Below, in pieces: positions 18,853 through 28,612 of a stretch of DNA of 64,000 nt; position 1 is the first letter of the stretch, and every line of letters begins with the position of its first letter. The notes below the pieces were generated by a model, which saw only the letters and a program-made list of their open reading frames with translations, ran no database searches and was not told where the DNA came from. The stretch comes from Pectobacterium versatile (GTDB lineage: Bacteria; Pseudomonadota; Gammaproteobacteria; Enterobacterales; Enterobacteriaceae). Position numbers and translations under genes: made by a program. The stretch lies in NCBI RefSeq assembly GCF_020166435.1, contig NZ_JAINZP010000001.1, positions 372,001 to 436,000 on the forward strand, given 5' to 3'.

Positions 18853-19824
18853 ATGCCTTCTGTCGATAACGCTTATGTCTACTCCGTTCATCTGATGGGC
18901 AGCCCCATCCTGCTCAAACTGTTCGTCCATGATGAAACCGCCGTCAGGCAGGTTTTTCAACGCATCAAGCAGCTCGAAGACCAGCTAACCGTTAATCGGG
19001 TGCAGTCGGAAGTCATGAGCATCAACCACGCGGCGGGGAACGATTATGTGTCGGTCAGCCCGGTTGTCTTTGAGCTGATTAAGCGCGCCAGAGCGGTGAG
19101 CCTGATTGAAAATAGCGGTTTTAACGTGGCGATTGGCCCTGTCGTCAAGCTATGGAAAATCGGTTTTAGCGGCAGTACGGTGCCTGATCAGGAATCGATA
19201 CAGCGGGCGCTGGCATTAACGCACCCCGAGCGCATTATTCTCAGAGAGCAGAATCACGCTGTGTTGCTAGAAAGCGCAGGGATGGAGATCGATCTGGGCG
19301 CGATTGCGAAAGGTTATATTGCCGATATCGTTCGAGACGTTTTGCATCAACATGCAATTCAGGATGCATTGATCAATCTGGGGGGGAACGTGCTGGCTAT
19401 CGGCAGCGCGTTGACGGATGAGCAAGGGCTATGGAGCGTCGGGTTACAGAAGCCTTTCGCGGATCGTGATAGCCTGCTGGGCATCATTAAGGTGAAGAAT
19501 AAATCCGTGGTGACATCCGGTGTCTATGAGCGTTTTTTTACCGTGGATGACCGTATCTATCACCATATTCTCGATCCCAAAACAGGTTATCCGCTGGATA
19601 ATGAATTGCACAGCGTGACGGTTATCTCGAATGATTCTCTCGACGGCGATATCTACACCACGCTGCTCTATGGCATGGGCGTGAACGCGGGTATTGAGTT
19701 TTTACAACACCAGCCGGACATTGAAGCCATCTTTGTGACAAAAGCGCGAGAGATTATCTTTTCTTCTCAGCGGGATTATGTGTTTGAATTGTTGGATGAC
19801 AGTTACGTTTCCTATGTCAGATAA
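18853..19824 (+). CDS. apbE: FAD:protein FMN transferase, ApbE family
   Basis: The 323-residue protein has the ApbE signatures EIDLGAIAKGYIAD, ALINLGGNVLAIG and HHILDPKTGYP. The family transfers FMN from FAD to a Ser/Thr of a target protein with magnesium. Unlike housekeeping periplasmic ApbE it has no signal peptide or lipobox, so it should act in the cytoplasm, matching the cytoplasmic flavoprotein encoded 115 bases upstream, whose DAVTGAT motif is the expected target. AGGAG (18841-18845) lies seven bases before ATG 18853. The two genes are very likely an operon. Confidence 0.9.
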   Translation: MPSVDNAYVYSVHLMGSPILLKLFVHDETAVRQVFQRIKQLEDQLTVNRVQSEVMSINHAAGNDYVSVSPVVFELIKRARAVSLIENSGFNVAIGPVVKLWKIGFSGSTVPDQESIQRALALTHPERIILREQNHAVLLESAGMEIDLGAIAKGYIADIVRDVLHQHAIQDALINLGGNVLAIGSALTDEQGLWSVGLQKPFADRDSLLGIIKVKNKSVVTSGVYERFFTVDDRIYHHILDPKTGYPLDNELHSVTVISNDSLDGDIYTTLLYGMGVNAGIEFLQHQPDIEAIFVTKAREIIFSSQRDYVFELLDDSYVSYVR

Positions 19825-19857
19825 TAAATATCAAGCAATATTCATGTAGACTAACAG

Positions 19858-19907
19858 CACTATAGTCATTATTAATAAACTTATCTTTATCAATAATGAC
19901 TATAGTG
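19858..19907. repeat. Perfect 16-bp inverted repeat after apbE
   Basis: CACTATAGTCATTATT (19858-19873) and its exact reverse complement (19892-19907) are separated by 18 bases. The site is 33 bases past the apbE stop. There is no long T run, so it could be an unusual terminator, a processed-transcript end or the remains of a small mobile element. Confidence 0.75.
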
Positions 19908-20287
19908 TTGATGCCGAGGTGAGATGTTTTTTGTGATAGCCAACTGGCTATTTAAGGCGGTTACGATGGCCTGTTTTAGTTGGGTATTATAATATTACCT
20001 GATAATTAACTGTGATTTAGATATACTTACCCCAACTATGAATTGTTCAGTGAATTGGTTTTTAATCTCTCACCTGATGATGTTAGATTAAATTGGATCG
20101 TAAAGTGATAACGCTATATTTTGTTTTTTAGTATATCCAATAATGATTTTTTTGATTGATTATATGTTGTTTTATGTTTATTTTTCGATAAATAAAGGTG
20201 TTATTCATTAAGTTATGATTGGTTTGTGTGCATTGTGAATGAGGTTCGCATCGGATTGAAAACCCAATGCGAAATGAAAATAATTAT
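19908..20287. other. AT-rich gene-free stretch
   Basis: Roughly 380 bases with very low GC and no supportable frame lie between apbE and the repeat-protein pseudogene. The composition is unlike the surrounding backbone and matches the pseudogene, suggesting both came in together. Confidence 0.4.
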
Positions 20288-21378
20288 CTAGGCTAGTTGA
20301 GATATGTTGAATTTGTAGGGTGTTACGGCGACGTAATTGGATTGCCATTTCCAACTGCCTATATCAGTCCAGCCATTTCCATCTTCATTAATTTGGCTGA
20401 TATATGCTCTATCATTATCTTTTAGTGCCCATATGTAAGTTTTTCCATTCAGTTCATATGAGGTTATTGCTGTTCCGATATAGTTTGATTGCCATTTTCA
20501 ACTGCCTATGTCAGTCCAACCATTTCCATCTTCCTTAATTTCACTGATATATGCTCTATCATTATCTTTTAGCGCCCATATGTAAGTTTTTCCATTCAGT
20601 TCATATGAGGTTATTGCTGTTCTGATATAGTTTGATTGCCATTTCCAACTGCCTATGTCAGTCCAACCGTTTCCATCTTCGTTAATTTGGCTGATATATG
20701 CTCTATCATTATCTTTAAGCGCCCATAAATAAGTTTTCCCATTCAGTTCATATGAGGTTATGCTGTTCCTATATAGTTTGATTGCCATTTCCAGCTGCCT
20801 ACATCAGTCCATCCATGGCCATCATCGTTGATTCTGCTGATATAGGCCCTATCATTTCCTCGTTTTAGGCCAAAAAGATAAGGGTGCCCATTTAAGTAGA
20901 ATGAAATGACAGCGACATAGTCTGATTGCCATTTCCAACTACCTATGTCAGTCCAGCCATTTCCATTGTCATTAATTTGGCTGATATATGCTCGATCATT
21001 ATTTTTAAGCGCCCATATGTAAATTTTACCATTTAACTCATATGTTGTTATTGCTGTTTTTATATAATTTGACTGCCATTTTCCATTGCCTACTTCAGTC
21101 CAACCATGTCCATCATCATTGATTCGGCTGATAGAGGCGCTATTATTTTCACTATTTAATCCAAAAAGATGGGGGTGGCCATTTAAATAGAAAGGAACGA
21201 CCGAGATAGTATTAGAGGAATATTCCCATTTCCCTATGTCAATTAATGTAGTATCAGATTTTTTCAGTGTGCCTTTTTCAATTAGATGCTCTATCGAGCA
21301 AGGGAAGTATTTCTCATTTTCATGAAAATAAAAAGCGGGAGAGAATTTTTTTACTATATCTAGTTCAGTAGTTTTCAT
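20288..21378 (-). pseudogene. Tandem-repeat (propeller-like) protein, frameshifted and with internal stop
   Basis: The reading frame begins at 21378 (MKTTELDIVKKFSPAFYFHE) and should run to the stop at 20288-20290. It is broken twice: a single base is missing at about 20760 (one repeat is 146 rather than 147 bases, GGTTATGCTG for GGTTATTGCTG), and a Trp codon has become TGA at 20498-20500. The intact protein would be an N-terminal segment (FSPAFYFHENEKYFPCSIEH) resembling Vps62-related proteins from memory, followed by six modules of about 49 residues with the pattern Y-E-L-N-G-K-x-Y-I-W-A-L, D-R-A-Y-I-S, D-G-x-G-W-T-D-I-G and a partial closing module. That is the pattern expected of a six-bladed beta-propeller lectin, though this is inference. 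The DNA is markedly AT-rich. Confidence 0.75.
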
Positions 21379-21680
21379 AAAATAATCCTTTTTTGATATT
21401 GTTAGTTAACTAATGGTTATTTTAATATTTGTTTGGTTTTTTACTATTATATTCTCCTGATTACACATAAGAACAATGTTTTAGACGTATATTGTAGGTG
21501 TCTGTTTTATAAAAATTCTTATCAATGATTTTTTATTATTTGATGAATAAAAATATTTTCATAGAACACGAAAGATCGTTAATTTTTTATGCTTATTCTA
21601 TGAGGATTCATACGAATTTTGATGAATAGCTAAATCTATGTTGGTCTATAGTAGGCTATTCCACCATTATGGAAGTGTAT

Positions 21681-21716
21681 AAGAAATAAGGCAGCCTTCT
21701 GAAAAGAAGGCTGCCT
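21681..21716 (-). terminator. Rho-independent terminator after fabI
   Basis: AGGCAGCCTTCT (21689-21700) pairs perfectly with 21705-21716 around a four-base loop; on the minus strand TATTTCTT follows. The fabI stop is about 10 bases upstream. Confidence 0.88.
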
Positions 21717-21727
21717 CCTTATTCACG

Positions 21728-22516
21728 TTATTTCAGTTCCAGCTCGTTCATTGCGGCGATGCTGAAACCGCCGTCAACGTGCAGGACTTCACCGGAGATG
21801 CCGGCAGCCAGATCGGAACACAGGAACGCGGCAGAGTTGCCCACATCTTCAATGGTAACGACACGGCGGATTGGCGTAACGGCTTCGCAATGCGACAGCA
21901 TTTTCTTGAAGTCTTTGATGCCGGAGGCAGCCAGTGTACGAATCGGGCCCGCAGAGATGGCGTTGACGCGCACGCCCTGAGCACCCATGGCGTTCGCCAT
22001 GTAACGTACGTTTGCTTCCAGAGACGCTTTTGCCAGACCCATCACGTTGTAGTTAGGGATAGCACGCTCAGCACCCAGGTAGGACAGGGTAACCAGCGCA
22101 GAGTTCGGGTTCAGCATCTTACGGCAGGCTTTCGCCATCGCGACGAAGCTGTAAGAGCTGATATCGTGAGAAATGCTGAAACCTTCACGGGTAACGGCAT
22201 CAACGTAGTCACCGTCCAGTTGGTCGCCCGGTGCGTAAGCAATGGAGTGCACGAAGCCATCAAAGTTCGGCCATACGTTAGCCAGTTCGGTAAACAGTGC
22301 TTCGATGCTGGCATCTTCAGCGACATCACACGGCAGAACGATGCTGGAACCCAGTTCGCTGGCAAAGCCTTCAACGCGTGCTTTCAATTTGTCGTTCTGA
22401 TACGTGAAGGCCAGTTCGGCACCTTCGCGCTGCATTGCTTGTGCAATACCGTAGGCAATAGAACGGTTGCTGGCAACACCTGTTACCAGAATGCGCTTAC
22501 CGGTAAGAAAACCCAT
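21728..22516 (-). CDS. fabI: Enoyl-ACP reductase (NADH) FabI
   Basis: The 262-residue protein is nearly identical to E. coli FabI, ending in the same [11 protein letters not shown]. It reduces trans-2-enoyl-ACP in fatty-acid elongation and is the target of triclosan. The catalytic pair is in [12 protein letters not shown] (Tyr and Lys six residues apart). The start at 22516 ([13 protein letters not shown]) fits the family; upstream in-frame starts are not supported. Position 93, Gly in E. coli, is Ala here (HSIAYAPG, with Tyr rather than Phe next). A strong terminator follows. E. coli also has fabI next to the sap cluster. Confidence 0.97.
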   Translation of the reverse strand: MGFLTGKRILVTGVASNRSIAYGIAQAMQREGAELAFTYQNDKLKARVEGFASELGSSIVLPCDVAEDASIEALFTELANVWPNFDGFVHSIAYAPGDQLDGDYVDAVTREGFSISHDISSYSFVAMAKACRKMLNPNSALVTLSYLGAERAIPNYNVMGLAKASLEANVRYMANAMGAQGVRVNAISAGPIRTLAASGIKDFKKMLSHCEAVTPIRRVVTIEDVGNSAAFLCSDLAAGISGEVLHVDGGFSIAAMNELELK

Positions 22517-22709
22517 AGCAGTAATCCTTGTGATCATTGTTGCTGCGATCGCCACTTCTGTGCCCGTAAACGTACGCGGCAAGTGACGACCGAGATGAAT
22601 AAACCGCGCGATTCTACCATGTTGGGGACGGTAGGGGTACTCCGAGCAGTATCCCCCTTTTTCCACAGTCCTGTGGCCGTCGCGGGGATGCTGCCGTGGT
22701 GCGCGGAGA

Positions 22710-23525
22710 TTAACGTTGTGCGCCGTCGCGTCGCCAGGCGTCGGCGCTGAGCGCTTCGCCGAAGTGGCTGGCAATCAAACGTTTCGTCAGGTCATGTAGC
22801 GGGGCGGACAACACATCGGCGGTACTGCCGCGTTCGACCACTTCGCCTGCCTGCATCACCAGAATCTGGTCGCTGATGTGTTTCATCATGCCCAGATGCT
22901 GTGTCACGTAAATATAAGAGATACCGTGCTTTTCCTGTAACTCCAGCATCAGATTAATAATCTGTGACCGCATAGACATATCCAGTGACGCCAGCGCCTC
23001 ATCGGCGACAATCACTTTCGGTTGCAGGATCAGCGCACGCGCCAGACCGACACGCTGTTTTTGCCCCGGCGCGAGGGCATGCGGATAGTAATAGGCGTGA
23101 TCGGGACGTAGCCCGACCTGATGCAGCGCCTGATTAATCGCTCTTTCACGCGCTTCGGCGCTGAGATCGGTATTCAGTCGCAGCGGGACATCCAGCAGTT
23201 GCCCGATGCGCTGACGCGGATTAAGCGCATTGCTCGCATCCTGAAAGATCATGCGGATGCGCTGGCTGCGATAGCGGTAATCGCCGTAGTGCAGCGGATG
23301 GTCATCGATAACCAGCTCGCCGGACGTCGGTGCGATCATGCCCGACAGCATTTTAGCCAGCGTTGATTTCCCTGATCCGTTCTCGCCGATGATGGCGAGC
23401 GTTTGCCGTTCACGCAGCGTAAAGCTGACGGATTTCACCGCTTCAACATGCTGACGACGGAACAGCCCGGTCCGATAGCGGAACGTCTTGGTCAGGTTGC
23501 GGGCTTCAAGCAGCATCTCAACCAT
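22710..23525 (-). CDS. sapF: Peptide transport ATP-binding protein SapF
   Basis: This 271-residue ABC ATPase has a Walker A motif in [14 protein letters not shown], the unusual SapF signature [15 protein letters not shown] in place of LSGGQ, and Walker [14 protein letters not shown]. It is the last gene of the sap operon, which in E. coli and Salmonella works in resistance to antimicrobial peptides and in peptide or polyamine handling. The ATG at 23525 overlaps the sapD stop in TGATG, so translation is coupled; GTG at 23528 is an alternative. Plant hosts make antimicrobial peptides, for which sap is a known virulence aid in soft-rot bacteria. Confidence 0.95.
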   Translation of the reverse strand: MVEMLLEARNLTKTFRYRTGLFRRQHVEAVKSVSFTLRERQTLAIIGENGSGKSTLAKMLSGMIAPTSGELVIDDHPLHYGDYRYRSQRIRMIFQDASNALNPRQRIGQLLDVPLRLNTDLSAEARERAINQALHQVGLRPDHAYYYPHALAPGQKQRVGLARALILQPKVIVADEALASLDMSMRSQIINLMLELQEKHGISYIYVTQHLGMMKHISDQILVMQAGEVVERGSTADVLSAPLHDLTKRLIASHFGEALSADAWRRDGAQR

Positions 23526-24517
23526 CACGGTTCCTCCATGTTGAGCGGAAAGTGGCAGGCATATAAGTGGTTCTTAACGGAGAGCAGCGGCGGCGTTTGC
23601 ATACACTGTTTTTGTGAATAAGGGCAACGTGGGCCGAGCCGGCAGCCAATCGGCAGGTGTTCCAGCGAGGGAATCGCACCGTTCAAGGTGTTTAACCGGC
23701 TTTTGTGCGGCAGCGAGCGGCCGAAATCGGGCATTGCGCGAATCAGCGCCTGCGTATAAGGATGATGCGGCGCGGTGATCAAATCTTCACTGGTGGCGCT
23801 TTCCACCGTTTGACCGCAATAGAGTACGTTGATCCGATCAGCCCATTTGCTCATGGTTTGCAGGTCATGGCTGATGAGCAGAATCGTGGTGTTATTGTTC
23901 TGGTTTAGGCGCGACAGCAGGCGGAAAATTTGCGCCTGCGTGGTCGATTCCATCGCGTTGGTTGGTTCATCGGCAATCAGCAGACGCGGCTGATTTGCCA
24001 GCGCGATGGCGATCATCACTTTCTGACACTCGCCGTCGCTCAGCTCATAGGGATAGCTGCCCATAATATCTTTGTGATCTTTAATCCCGACGCGGTGCAG
24101 CAGTTCGATCGCGCGGCGCTTGCGCCAGTTAAATCGCTGCCACCAGTGGCCTTTATACGTCCAGCCGGGAATCGCCTGCACCAGTTGCTTACCGACACTT
24201 TCGGACGGATCGAGACAGGATTGCGGCTCCTGGAAAATCATGGAGACGTTATGGCCGACCAGCTTACGTCGCTCGCGTGACGACAGTTGCAGCAGGTCGA
24301 TATCATCAAAGCGGAAGCGGTCGGCGGTCACGCGCCAGTTTTCTTTGGTGATCCCGCAGATGGCTTTAGCTATCAGGCTCTTACCGGAGCCGGATTCGCC
24401 TACCAACCCGCGAATTTCGCCTTCGCTCAGCGTCATACTGACGCGGTCGACGGCTTTTACCGCGCCGTCTGCGGTCAGAAATTCAATCGTCAGGTTACGG
24501 ATATCAAGTAATGGCAT
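23525..24517 (-). CDS. sapD: Peptide transport ATP-binding protein SapD
   Basis: The 330-residue ABC ATPase shows Walker [15 protein letters not shown], the signature [12 protein letters not shown], Walker [14 protein letters not shown] and the C-terminal oligopeptide-type extension with clustered Cys ([15 protein letters not shown]). It pairs with SapF to power the SapBC permease. I set the start at 24517 ([13 protein letters not shown]), matching E. coli; the frame continues upstream into sapC but has no reason to start there. The gene lies 16 bases after sapC. Confidence 0.95.
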   Translation of the reverse strand: MPLLDIRNLTIEFLTADGAVKAVDRVSMTLSEGEIRGLVGESGSGKSLIAKAICGITKENWRVTADRFRFDDIDLLQLSSRERRKLVGHNVSMIFQEPQSCLDPSESVGKQLVQAIPGWTYKGHWWQRFNWRKRRAIELLHRVGIKDHKDIMGSYPYELSDGECQKVMIAIALANQPRLLIADEPTNAMESTTQAQIFRLLSRLNQNNNTTILLISHDLQTMSKWADRINVLYCGQTVESATSEDLITAPHHPYTQALIRAMPDFGRSLPHKSRLNTLNGAIPSLEHLPIGCRLGPRCPYSQKQCMQTPPLLSVKNHLYACHFPLNMEEP

Positions 24518-24533
24518 AGGGAGTCGTCGCCTC

Positions 24534-25424
24534 TTATTCCGTTTCCGCAACGAGCGCGCGGCGGATGCCGTCGCCCAGCAGGTTGACGATTAACACGCTC
24601 AGTGCGATAGCCGCGCCGGGCAGCATAACGGTCCACGGTGCGGCATAAACCAGCTCCAGCGAGTTGCCAAGCAGGGCACCCCATTCGGTTGTCGGTAACT
24701 GCGCGCCCAAATCGAGAAAACCCAGTGCGGCGATATCCAGAATGGCGATCGACAACGCGCGGGTAAATTCGGAGACCAGCAACGCCGCGATGTTTGGCAG
24801 CACGACGTACCAGACCAGATAAAGCGTGGAAGCGCCGTCGAGGCGGGCAGCGATCACGTACTCTTTGTCCATTTCATCGTGCACAGCGTTGTAGATGGTG
24901 CGCACCATACGCGGCAACAGCGCCAGCCAGACGGCGAGCATCGCGTGTTCGAGTTTAGGGCCGATAAAGGCGATGACTACAATCGCCAGCAGCAGCGACG
25001 GAATAGACAGCAACGTATCCAGAATATGGTTGAGCATCGCAGAGCGAAGCCCGCGTGTGACGCCCGCAAAAACGCCCAACACGATGCCGCACAGCGCTGC
25101 CGCGTAGGTGACGATGAGCGAGGCACCGACGGTCGGTGCTGCACCGCTCAGCAGGCGGCTTAGCTGGTCGCGACCTAAATCGTCGGTGCCGAGAAAGAAC
25201 GAGACTTCACCGTAGTGAGACCAGGAAGGGGGCAGCAACTGATAGCCCAAGAATTGCTGGTCAACTTCATAAGGTACGAGAAATTTGCCGAACAGACACA
25301 AACCGATCAGGATCAGAAAGCCGTATAGCCCGATCATCGCCAGCATATCCTGATGGAATGCCCGCCAGGTATCGCCTAGTCGGCTAGGCAGCCGCTTTTC
25401 GCTATAAACGTTATCGTAGGGCAT
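24534..25424 (-). CDS. sapC: Peptide transport permease SapC
   Basis: This 296-residue inner-membrane permease has the DppC/OppC-type layout: an N-terminal membrane segment ([20 protein letters not shown]), a periplasmic stretch with [16 protein letters not shown], and a cluster of membrane helices with the ABC-binding loop [20 protein letters not shown]. Its start overlaps the end of sapB by 14 bases. It forms the membrane channel with SapB. Confidence 0.95.
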   Translation of the reverse strand: MPYDNVYSEKRLPSRLGDTWRAFHQDMLAMIGLYGFLILIGLCLFGKFLVPYEVDQQFLGYQLLPPSWSHYGEVSFFLGTDDLGRDQLSRLLSGAAPTVGASLIVTYAAALCGIVLGVFAGVTRGLRSAMLNHILDTLLSIPSLLLAIVVIAFIGPKLEHAMLAVWLALLPRMVRTIYNAVHDEMDKEYVIAARLDGASTLYLVWYVVLPNIAALLVSEFTRALSIAILDIAALGFLDLGAQLPTTEWGALLGNSLELVYAAPWTVMLPGAAIALSVLIVNLLGDGIRRALVAETE

Positions 25425-26376
25425 ACCATTCCTTGTGTTTCAACGGATTTGCCATGGCACCCCAAATATCGGACAGGATGTTGACTGTGATGACCATTGC
25501 GCCGACCACCATCACGCCTGCAGAAATTGCAGCAAAATCCTGCTGACGAATGGCGTTCACCAGCCAGCGACCGACGCCCGGCCAGTTAAAGACCACTTCG
25601 GTAATCATCGTCAGCGTCAGCATGGTGGAAAATTGTAATCCCAATTTGGGAATAATCGGCGGCAGCGCGTTATGAATCAGGTGGCGACGAATGATCGTAA
25701 AGCGCGACAGTCCGCGGGTGGCTGCCGCTTTAATGTAGTTTTTGCTGATAATTTCCGTAGTGCTGACGCGCATCAGGCGAATCACTTCGGTAGTCGGCCC
25801 GACGGCTAGCACGGTAATCGGCAGAATCAGGTGGCGGATGGCGCTGACGATCATTTCACCGCGATGTGGCGCATCTGACAGCCAAGCGTCAATCAGCGCA
25901 AATCCGGTGACGGTTTTTACCTGATAGAGTAGGTCGAAACGGCCTGAAACCGGCAGCCAGCCGAGGTGCAGCGAGAAGAAGAGCGTCAACAGTAGCGCCA
26001 GCCAGAACACCGGTAGGGAAAAGCCGATGAGCGCCAACGTGCTAATTACAATGTCCGCGCCGCGATTCTGCATTACGCCGGCGGTAATGCCCAGCGGAAT
26101 ACCGACCAGCAGCGAGAGCGCAAAGGCCAGCAGACAAAGCTCGATCGTGGCCGGGAACACTTCTTTCAGCAATTCGCTGATGGCCTGTCCGTTAATACTG
26201 GAACGACCGAAATCCCCCTGAAGCAGACTGGTGAGGTAAAAGTGATAGGCATCAAACAGCGCTGCGCCGTTGAGCGGGGCGTTAGGCGTGTAATAACTGA
26301 GGCTAAAGCCAACCAGCGTCAGCAGTGACAAGGTCACAATCAGTAACACCAGGCGTCGCAAGGTAAAGATAATCAC
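25411..26376 (-). CDS. sapB: Peptide transport permease SapB
   Basis: The 321-residue permease has the DppB/OppB layout with an N-terminal membrane segment ([20 protein letters not shown]), [21 protein letters not shown], and the EAA-type loop [24 protein letters not shown]. The start overlaps the sapA stop by four bases (ATGA), pointing to coupled translation in the sapABCDF operon. Confidence 0.95.
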   Translation of the reverse strand: MIIFTLRRLVLLIVTLSLLTLVGFSLSYYTPNAPLNGAALFDAYHFYLTSLLQGDFGRSSINGQAISELLKEVFPATIELCLLAFALSLLVGIPLGITAGVMQNRGADIVISTLALIGFSLPVFWLALLLTLFFSLHLGWLPVSGRFDLLYQVKTVTGFALIDAWLSDAPHRGEMIVSAIRHLILPITVLAVGPTTEVIRLMRVSTTEIISKNYIKAAATRGLSRFTIIRRHLIHNALPPIIPKLGLQFSTMLTLTMITEVVFNWPGVGRWLVNAIRQQDFAAISAGVMVVGAMVITVNILSDIWGAMANPLKHKEWYALR

Positions 26377-28061
26377 GGCTGTGCTTCCTCCACGGTTTCC
26401 GGTGCAGAAGGCTTCTGCTGCGCCTGTTGGTCCTCGCGGAAGACACCCGCGAACGAGGCATTGCCGAAGGGACTCAATACCAGCCCTTTCATGTCATAGC
26501 GGTAGGCCAGCAGCCGTAATGACGACGCCAGCGGCAGAACAGGTAACTGTTCTGCCAGAATACGCTGTGCCTGCTGATAATAGTCAATCCGCTTAGAAAG
26601 CTGCTGTGACGAGAGCGCGTTTTGCAGCACTTCATCAAAAGTAGGATCGCACCAGTGCGCGTAGTTGCTCTGGGAGCGAATAGCAGCGCAACTTAGCAAC
26701 GGCCGGAAAAAGCTGTCTGGATCGTTACTGTCCGTTGCCCAGCCTGCCAGCGTTAAATCGTGGCTGAGCTCCATCAGCCGCGCTTCCTGAAAACGGCCTT
26801 CCACCGGAACGATGGTCACGGTGACGCCAATTTGCGCCAGATCGGCCTGTAAAAGTTCTGCCGTTTTCAACGGGCTGGGGTTATAGGATTGTGAGGCACT
26901 GGGTACCCACAGGCGCAAGTTTAGGTTAGTCAGCCCCAGTTCCTGCAAGATTTGCCGCGCTTTCTTCGGATTATATTCCGTAACCTGCGATTCATTGTCG
27001 TACGCCCACGAAGCACGAGGCAAAATAGACGCCGCCGTTTCCGCCGTGCCGTAATAGATCGACTGCATCAGCCTGTCGTTATTGATCGCCAGTGCGATGG
27101 CTTCCCGCACGCGGCGGTCGTCCAACGGCGGTTTACGCACGTTGAAGGCCAGATAGGCGACGTTCATGCCGGGACGCAGCGAGAGACGCAGGCGCGGGTC
27201 GTTACGCAGGATCGTCAACTGACTGGCTGCCGGATAGGCGAGGACATCACATTCACCTGTCAGCAGCTTGGATAAGCGGCCTGTCCCGCCGGAGCCAAGA
27301 TCGACAACCACCTGCGGCATACGTGGCAGGCCGCGCCAATAGTCGGCGTTGCGTGTCAGCCGGATATATTGTCCGTTGCGGTATTCATTGAGCAGATAAG
27401 GGCCGGTGCCAACTGGTTCGCGATCCAGCAGCTCTTTCTTGTCTTCTTTTGCCAGACGTTGTGCGTATTCCGCGGACAGAATCGGCGCGTAGTGGGTGGC
27501 CAGATGCCAGAGAAAAGAGGCATCAGGGCTGTTGAGCCGGATCTCAATGCTGTATTCGCCCAGCTTGCGAATGCTTTGCACTGAATCGGCGAATTGCAGA
27601 CTGTCGAAATAGGGGTATTCGCCACCGTTGACATCATGATACGGGTGTTTTTTATCCAGCATGCGCTGGAAACTGAATATCACGTCGTCGGCATTCATAT
27701 TTCGTGTGGGGCTGAACCACGCGGTACTTTGAAACGGCACATCGCGGCGCAGGTAGAAACGGTATGTCGAACCGTTATCCAAGACTTCCCAGCGCTGAGC
27801 CAGTTCTGGCATCAGACGATAGGTATAAGGATCGACATCCAGCAGGCGATCGTAAAGCTGCGCTGCCAGCGTATCAATGGTGACGCCGCTGCGCGCCATC
27901 TGCGGGTTAAACGTGTTCAGGACATCATTGACGCAATAAACAAAACCGCTCTGGCGAATATTTTCCAGCGGAGCAGGCGGCGTTGGCACGGACGGTGGTG
28001 CGGCCAGTGCAGGCAAAGCCAGCCAGGTGAGTGCCAGTGCGAAACAGGTTTTTCCGAACAT
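26373..28061 (-). CDS. sapA: Periplasmic peptide-binding protein SapA
   Basis: The 562-residue protein is a family 5 solute-binding protein that binds peptides in the periplasm for the SapBCDF transporter. A Sec signal peptide is clear ([20 protein letters not shown], then APPSVP). The body matches E. coli SapA over long stretches such as VDTLAAQ-type [19 protein letters not shown] and [13 protein letters not shown] set the start at 28061, directly before the signal peptide; the frame is open to 28115, but that start would place 18 charged residues before the signal. The ribosome site is weak. It is the first sap gene; ryhB and celV lie upstream on the other strand. Confidence 0.93.
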   Translation of the reverse strand: MFGKTCFALALTWLALPALAAPPSVPTPPAPLENIRQSGFVYCVNDVLNTFNPQMARSGVTIDTLAAQLYDRLLDVDPYTYRLMPELAQRWEVLDNGSTYRFYLRRDVPFQSTAWFSPTRNMNADDVIFSFQRMLDKKHPYHDVNGGEYPYFDSLQFADSVQSIRKLGEYSIEIRLNSPDASFLWHLATHYAPILSAEYAQRLAKEDKKELLDREPVGTGPYLLNEYRNGQYIRLTRNADYWRGLPRMPQVVVDLGSGGTGRLSKLLTGECDVLAYPAASQLTILRNDPRLRLSLRPGMNVAYLAFNVRKPPLDDRRVREAIALAINNDRLMQSIYYGTAETAASILPRASWAYDNESQVTEYNPKKARQILQELGLTNLNLRLWVPSASQSYNPSPLKTAELLQADLAQIGVTVTIVPVEGRFQEARLMELSHDLTLAGWATDSNDPDSFFRPLLSCAAIRSQSNYAHWCDPTFDEVLQNALSSQQLSKRIDYYQQAQRILAEQLPVLPLASSLRLLAYRYDMKGLVLSPFGNASFAGVFREDQQAQQKPSAPETVEEAQP

Positions 28062-28319
28062 ACGGGATTTTTCAGTCAAGACGGTTATATATAGAGTGTA
28101 TCGCACTCTTGGCATCCTCCCCCACTCTTGTTATGCGCATCTGGCGACTTTCCAACCGTTTGAGCCAGCCGGAGTGATTAAGGCGATCTCAAATTTTTAC
28201 AGCCATAGGTTATTTAACCTAGCAGGGTATTAAGGTCGTTATCGATAGGGATGCAACGGCTAGGAACCCCATAACCAGCATGGGAATGAGAAAAATTCTC
28301 AACAAAATGCTTTACAGGT

Positions 28320-28338
28320 GATATTGATAACTATTATC
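28320..28338. promoter_or_regulatory. Fur box and promoter of ryhB
   Basis: GATATTGATAACTATTATC matches the 19-base Fur consensus at 16 of 19 positions. A -35-like TTTACA (28311-28316) and a -10-like TATCAT (28335-28340) overlap it, so Fur with iron would block transcription starting near 28348. Confidence 0.85.
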
Positions 28339-28347
28339 ATCTTTTTC

Positions 28348-28448
28348 GCACTTCAGCAGTAGCTTCTCGCAGGCACTGAAGGAGAGCACGACATTGCTCA
28401 CATTGCTTCCAGTATTATTTTAGCCAGCCTACGTGCTGGCTTTTTTTT
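28348..28448 (+). ncRNA. ryhB: RyhB small RNA
   Basis: The core GCACGACATTGCTCACATTG, followed by CTTCCAGTATTA and the AGCCAGC/GCTGGCT terminator hairpin (28422-28428/28435-28441) with eight Ts, is almost identical to E. coli RyhB. The 5' third differs but can fold through CTTCAG/CTGAAG. The Fur box directly upstream supports the identity. RyhB is an Hfq-dependent RNA that lowers synthesis of iron-containing, non-essential proteins when iron is scarce. The start near 28348 is estimated from the -10 element, so the length (about 101) is uncertain by a few bases. Confidence 0.93.
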
Positions 28449-28612
28449 CCGCCAAACTCACGTTGCTAAATACTTACTCTGCTTTCTATTTTTTTGTGAA
28501 TAATTAATTAAATCAATATGGTTTGAATACTTCCTAAATGATTTGCGGTAACGGAAATCTCCCTTATCATGCTTATACCCAAGATCATGGGTTCACAATG
28601 GAGATAAGGAAT

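Noticed and set aside
20288-21378. Tandem 147-base units considered as a CRISPR or intergenic satellite
   Set aside because: The period is a multiple of three, codons are conserved and the units translate into a regular protein pattern, so this is repeated coding sequence.
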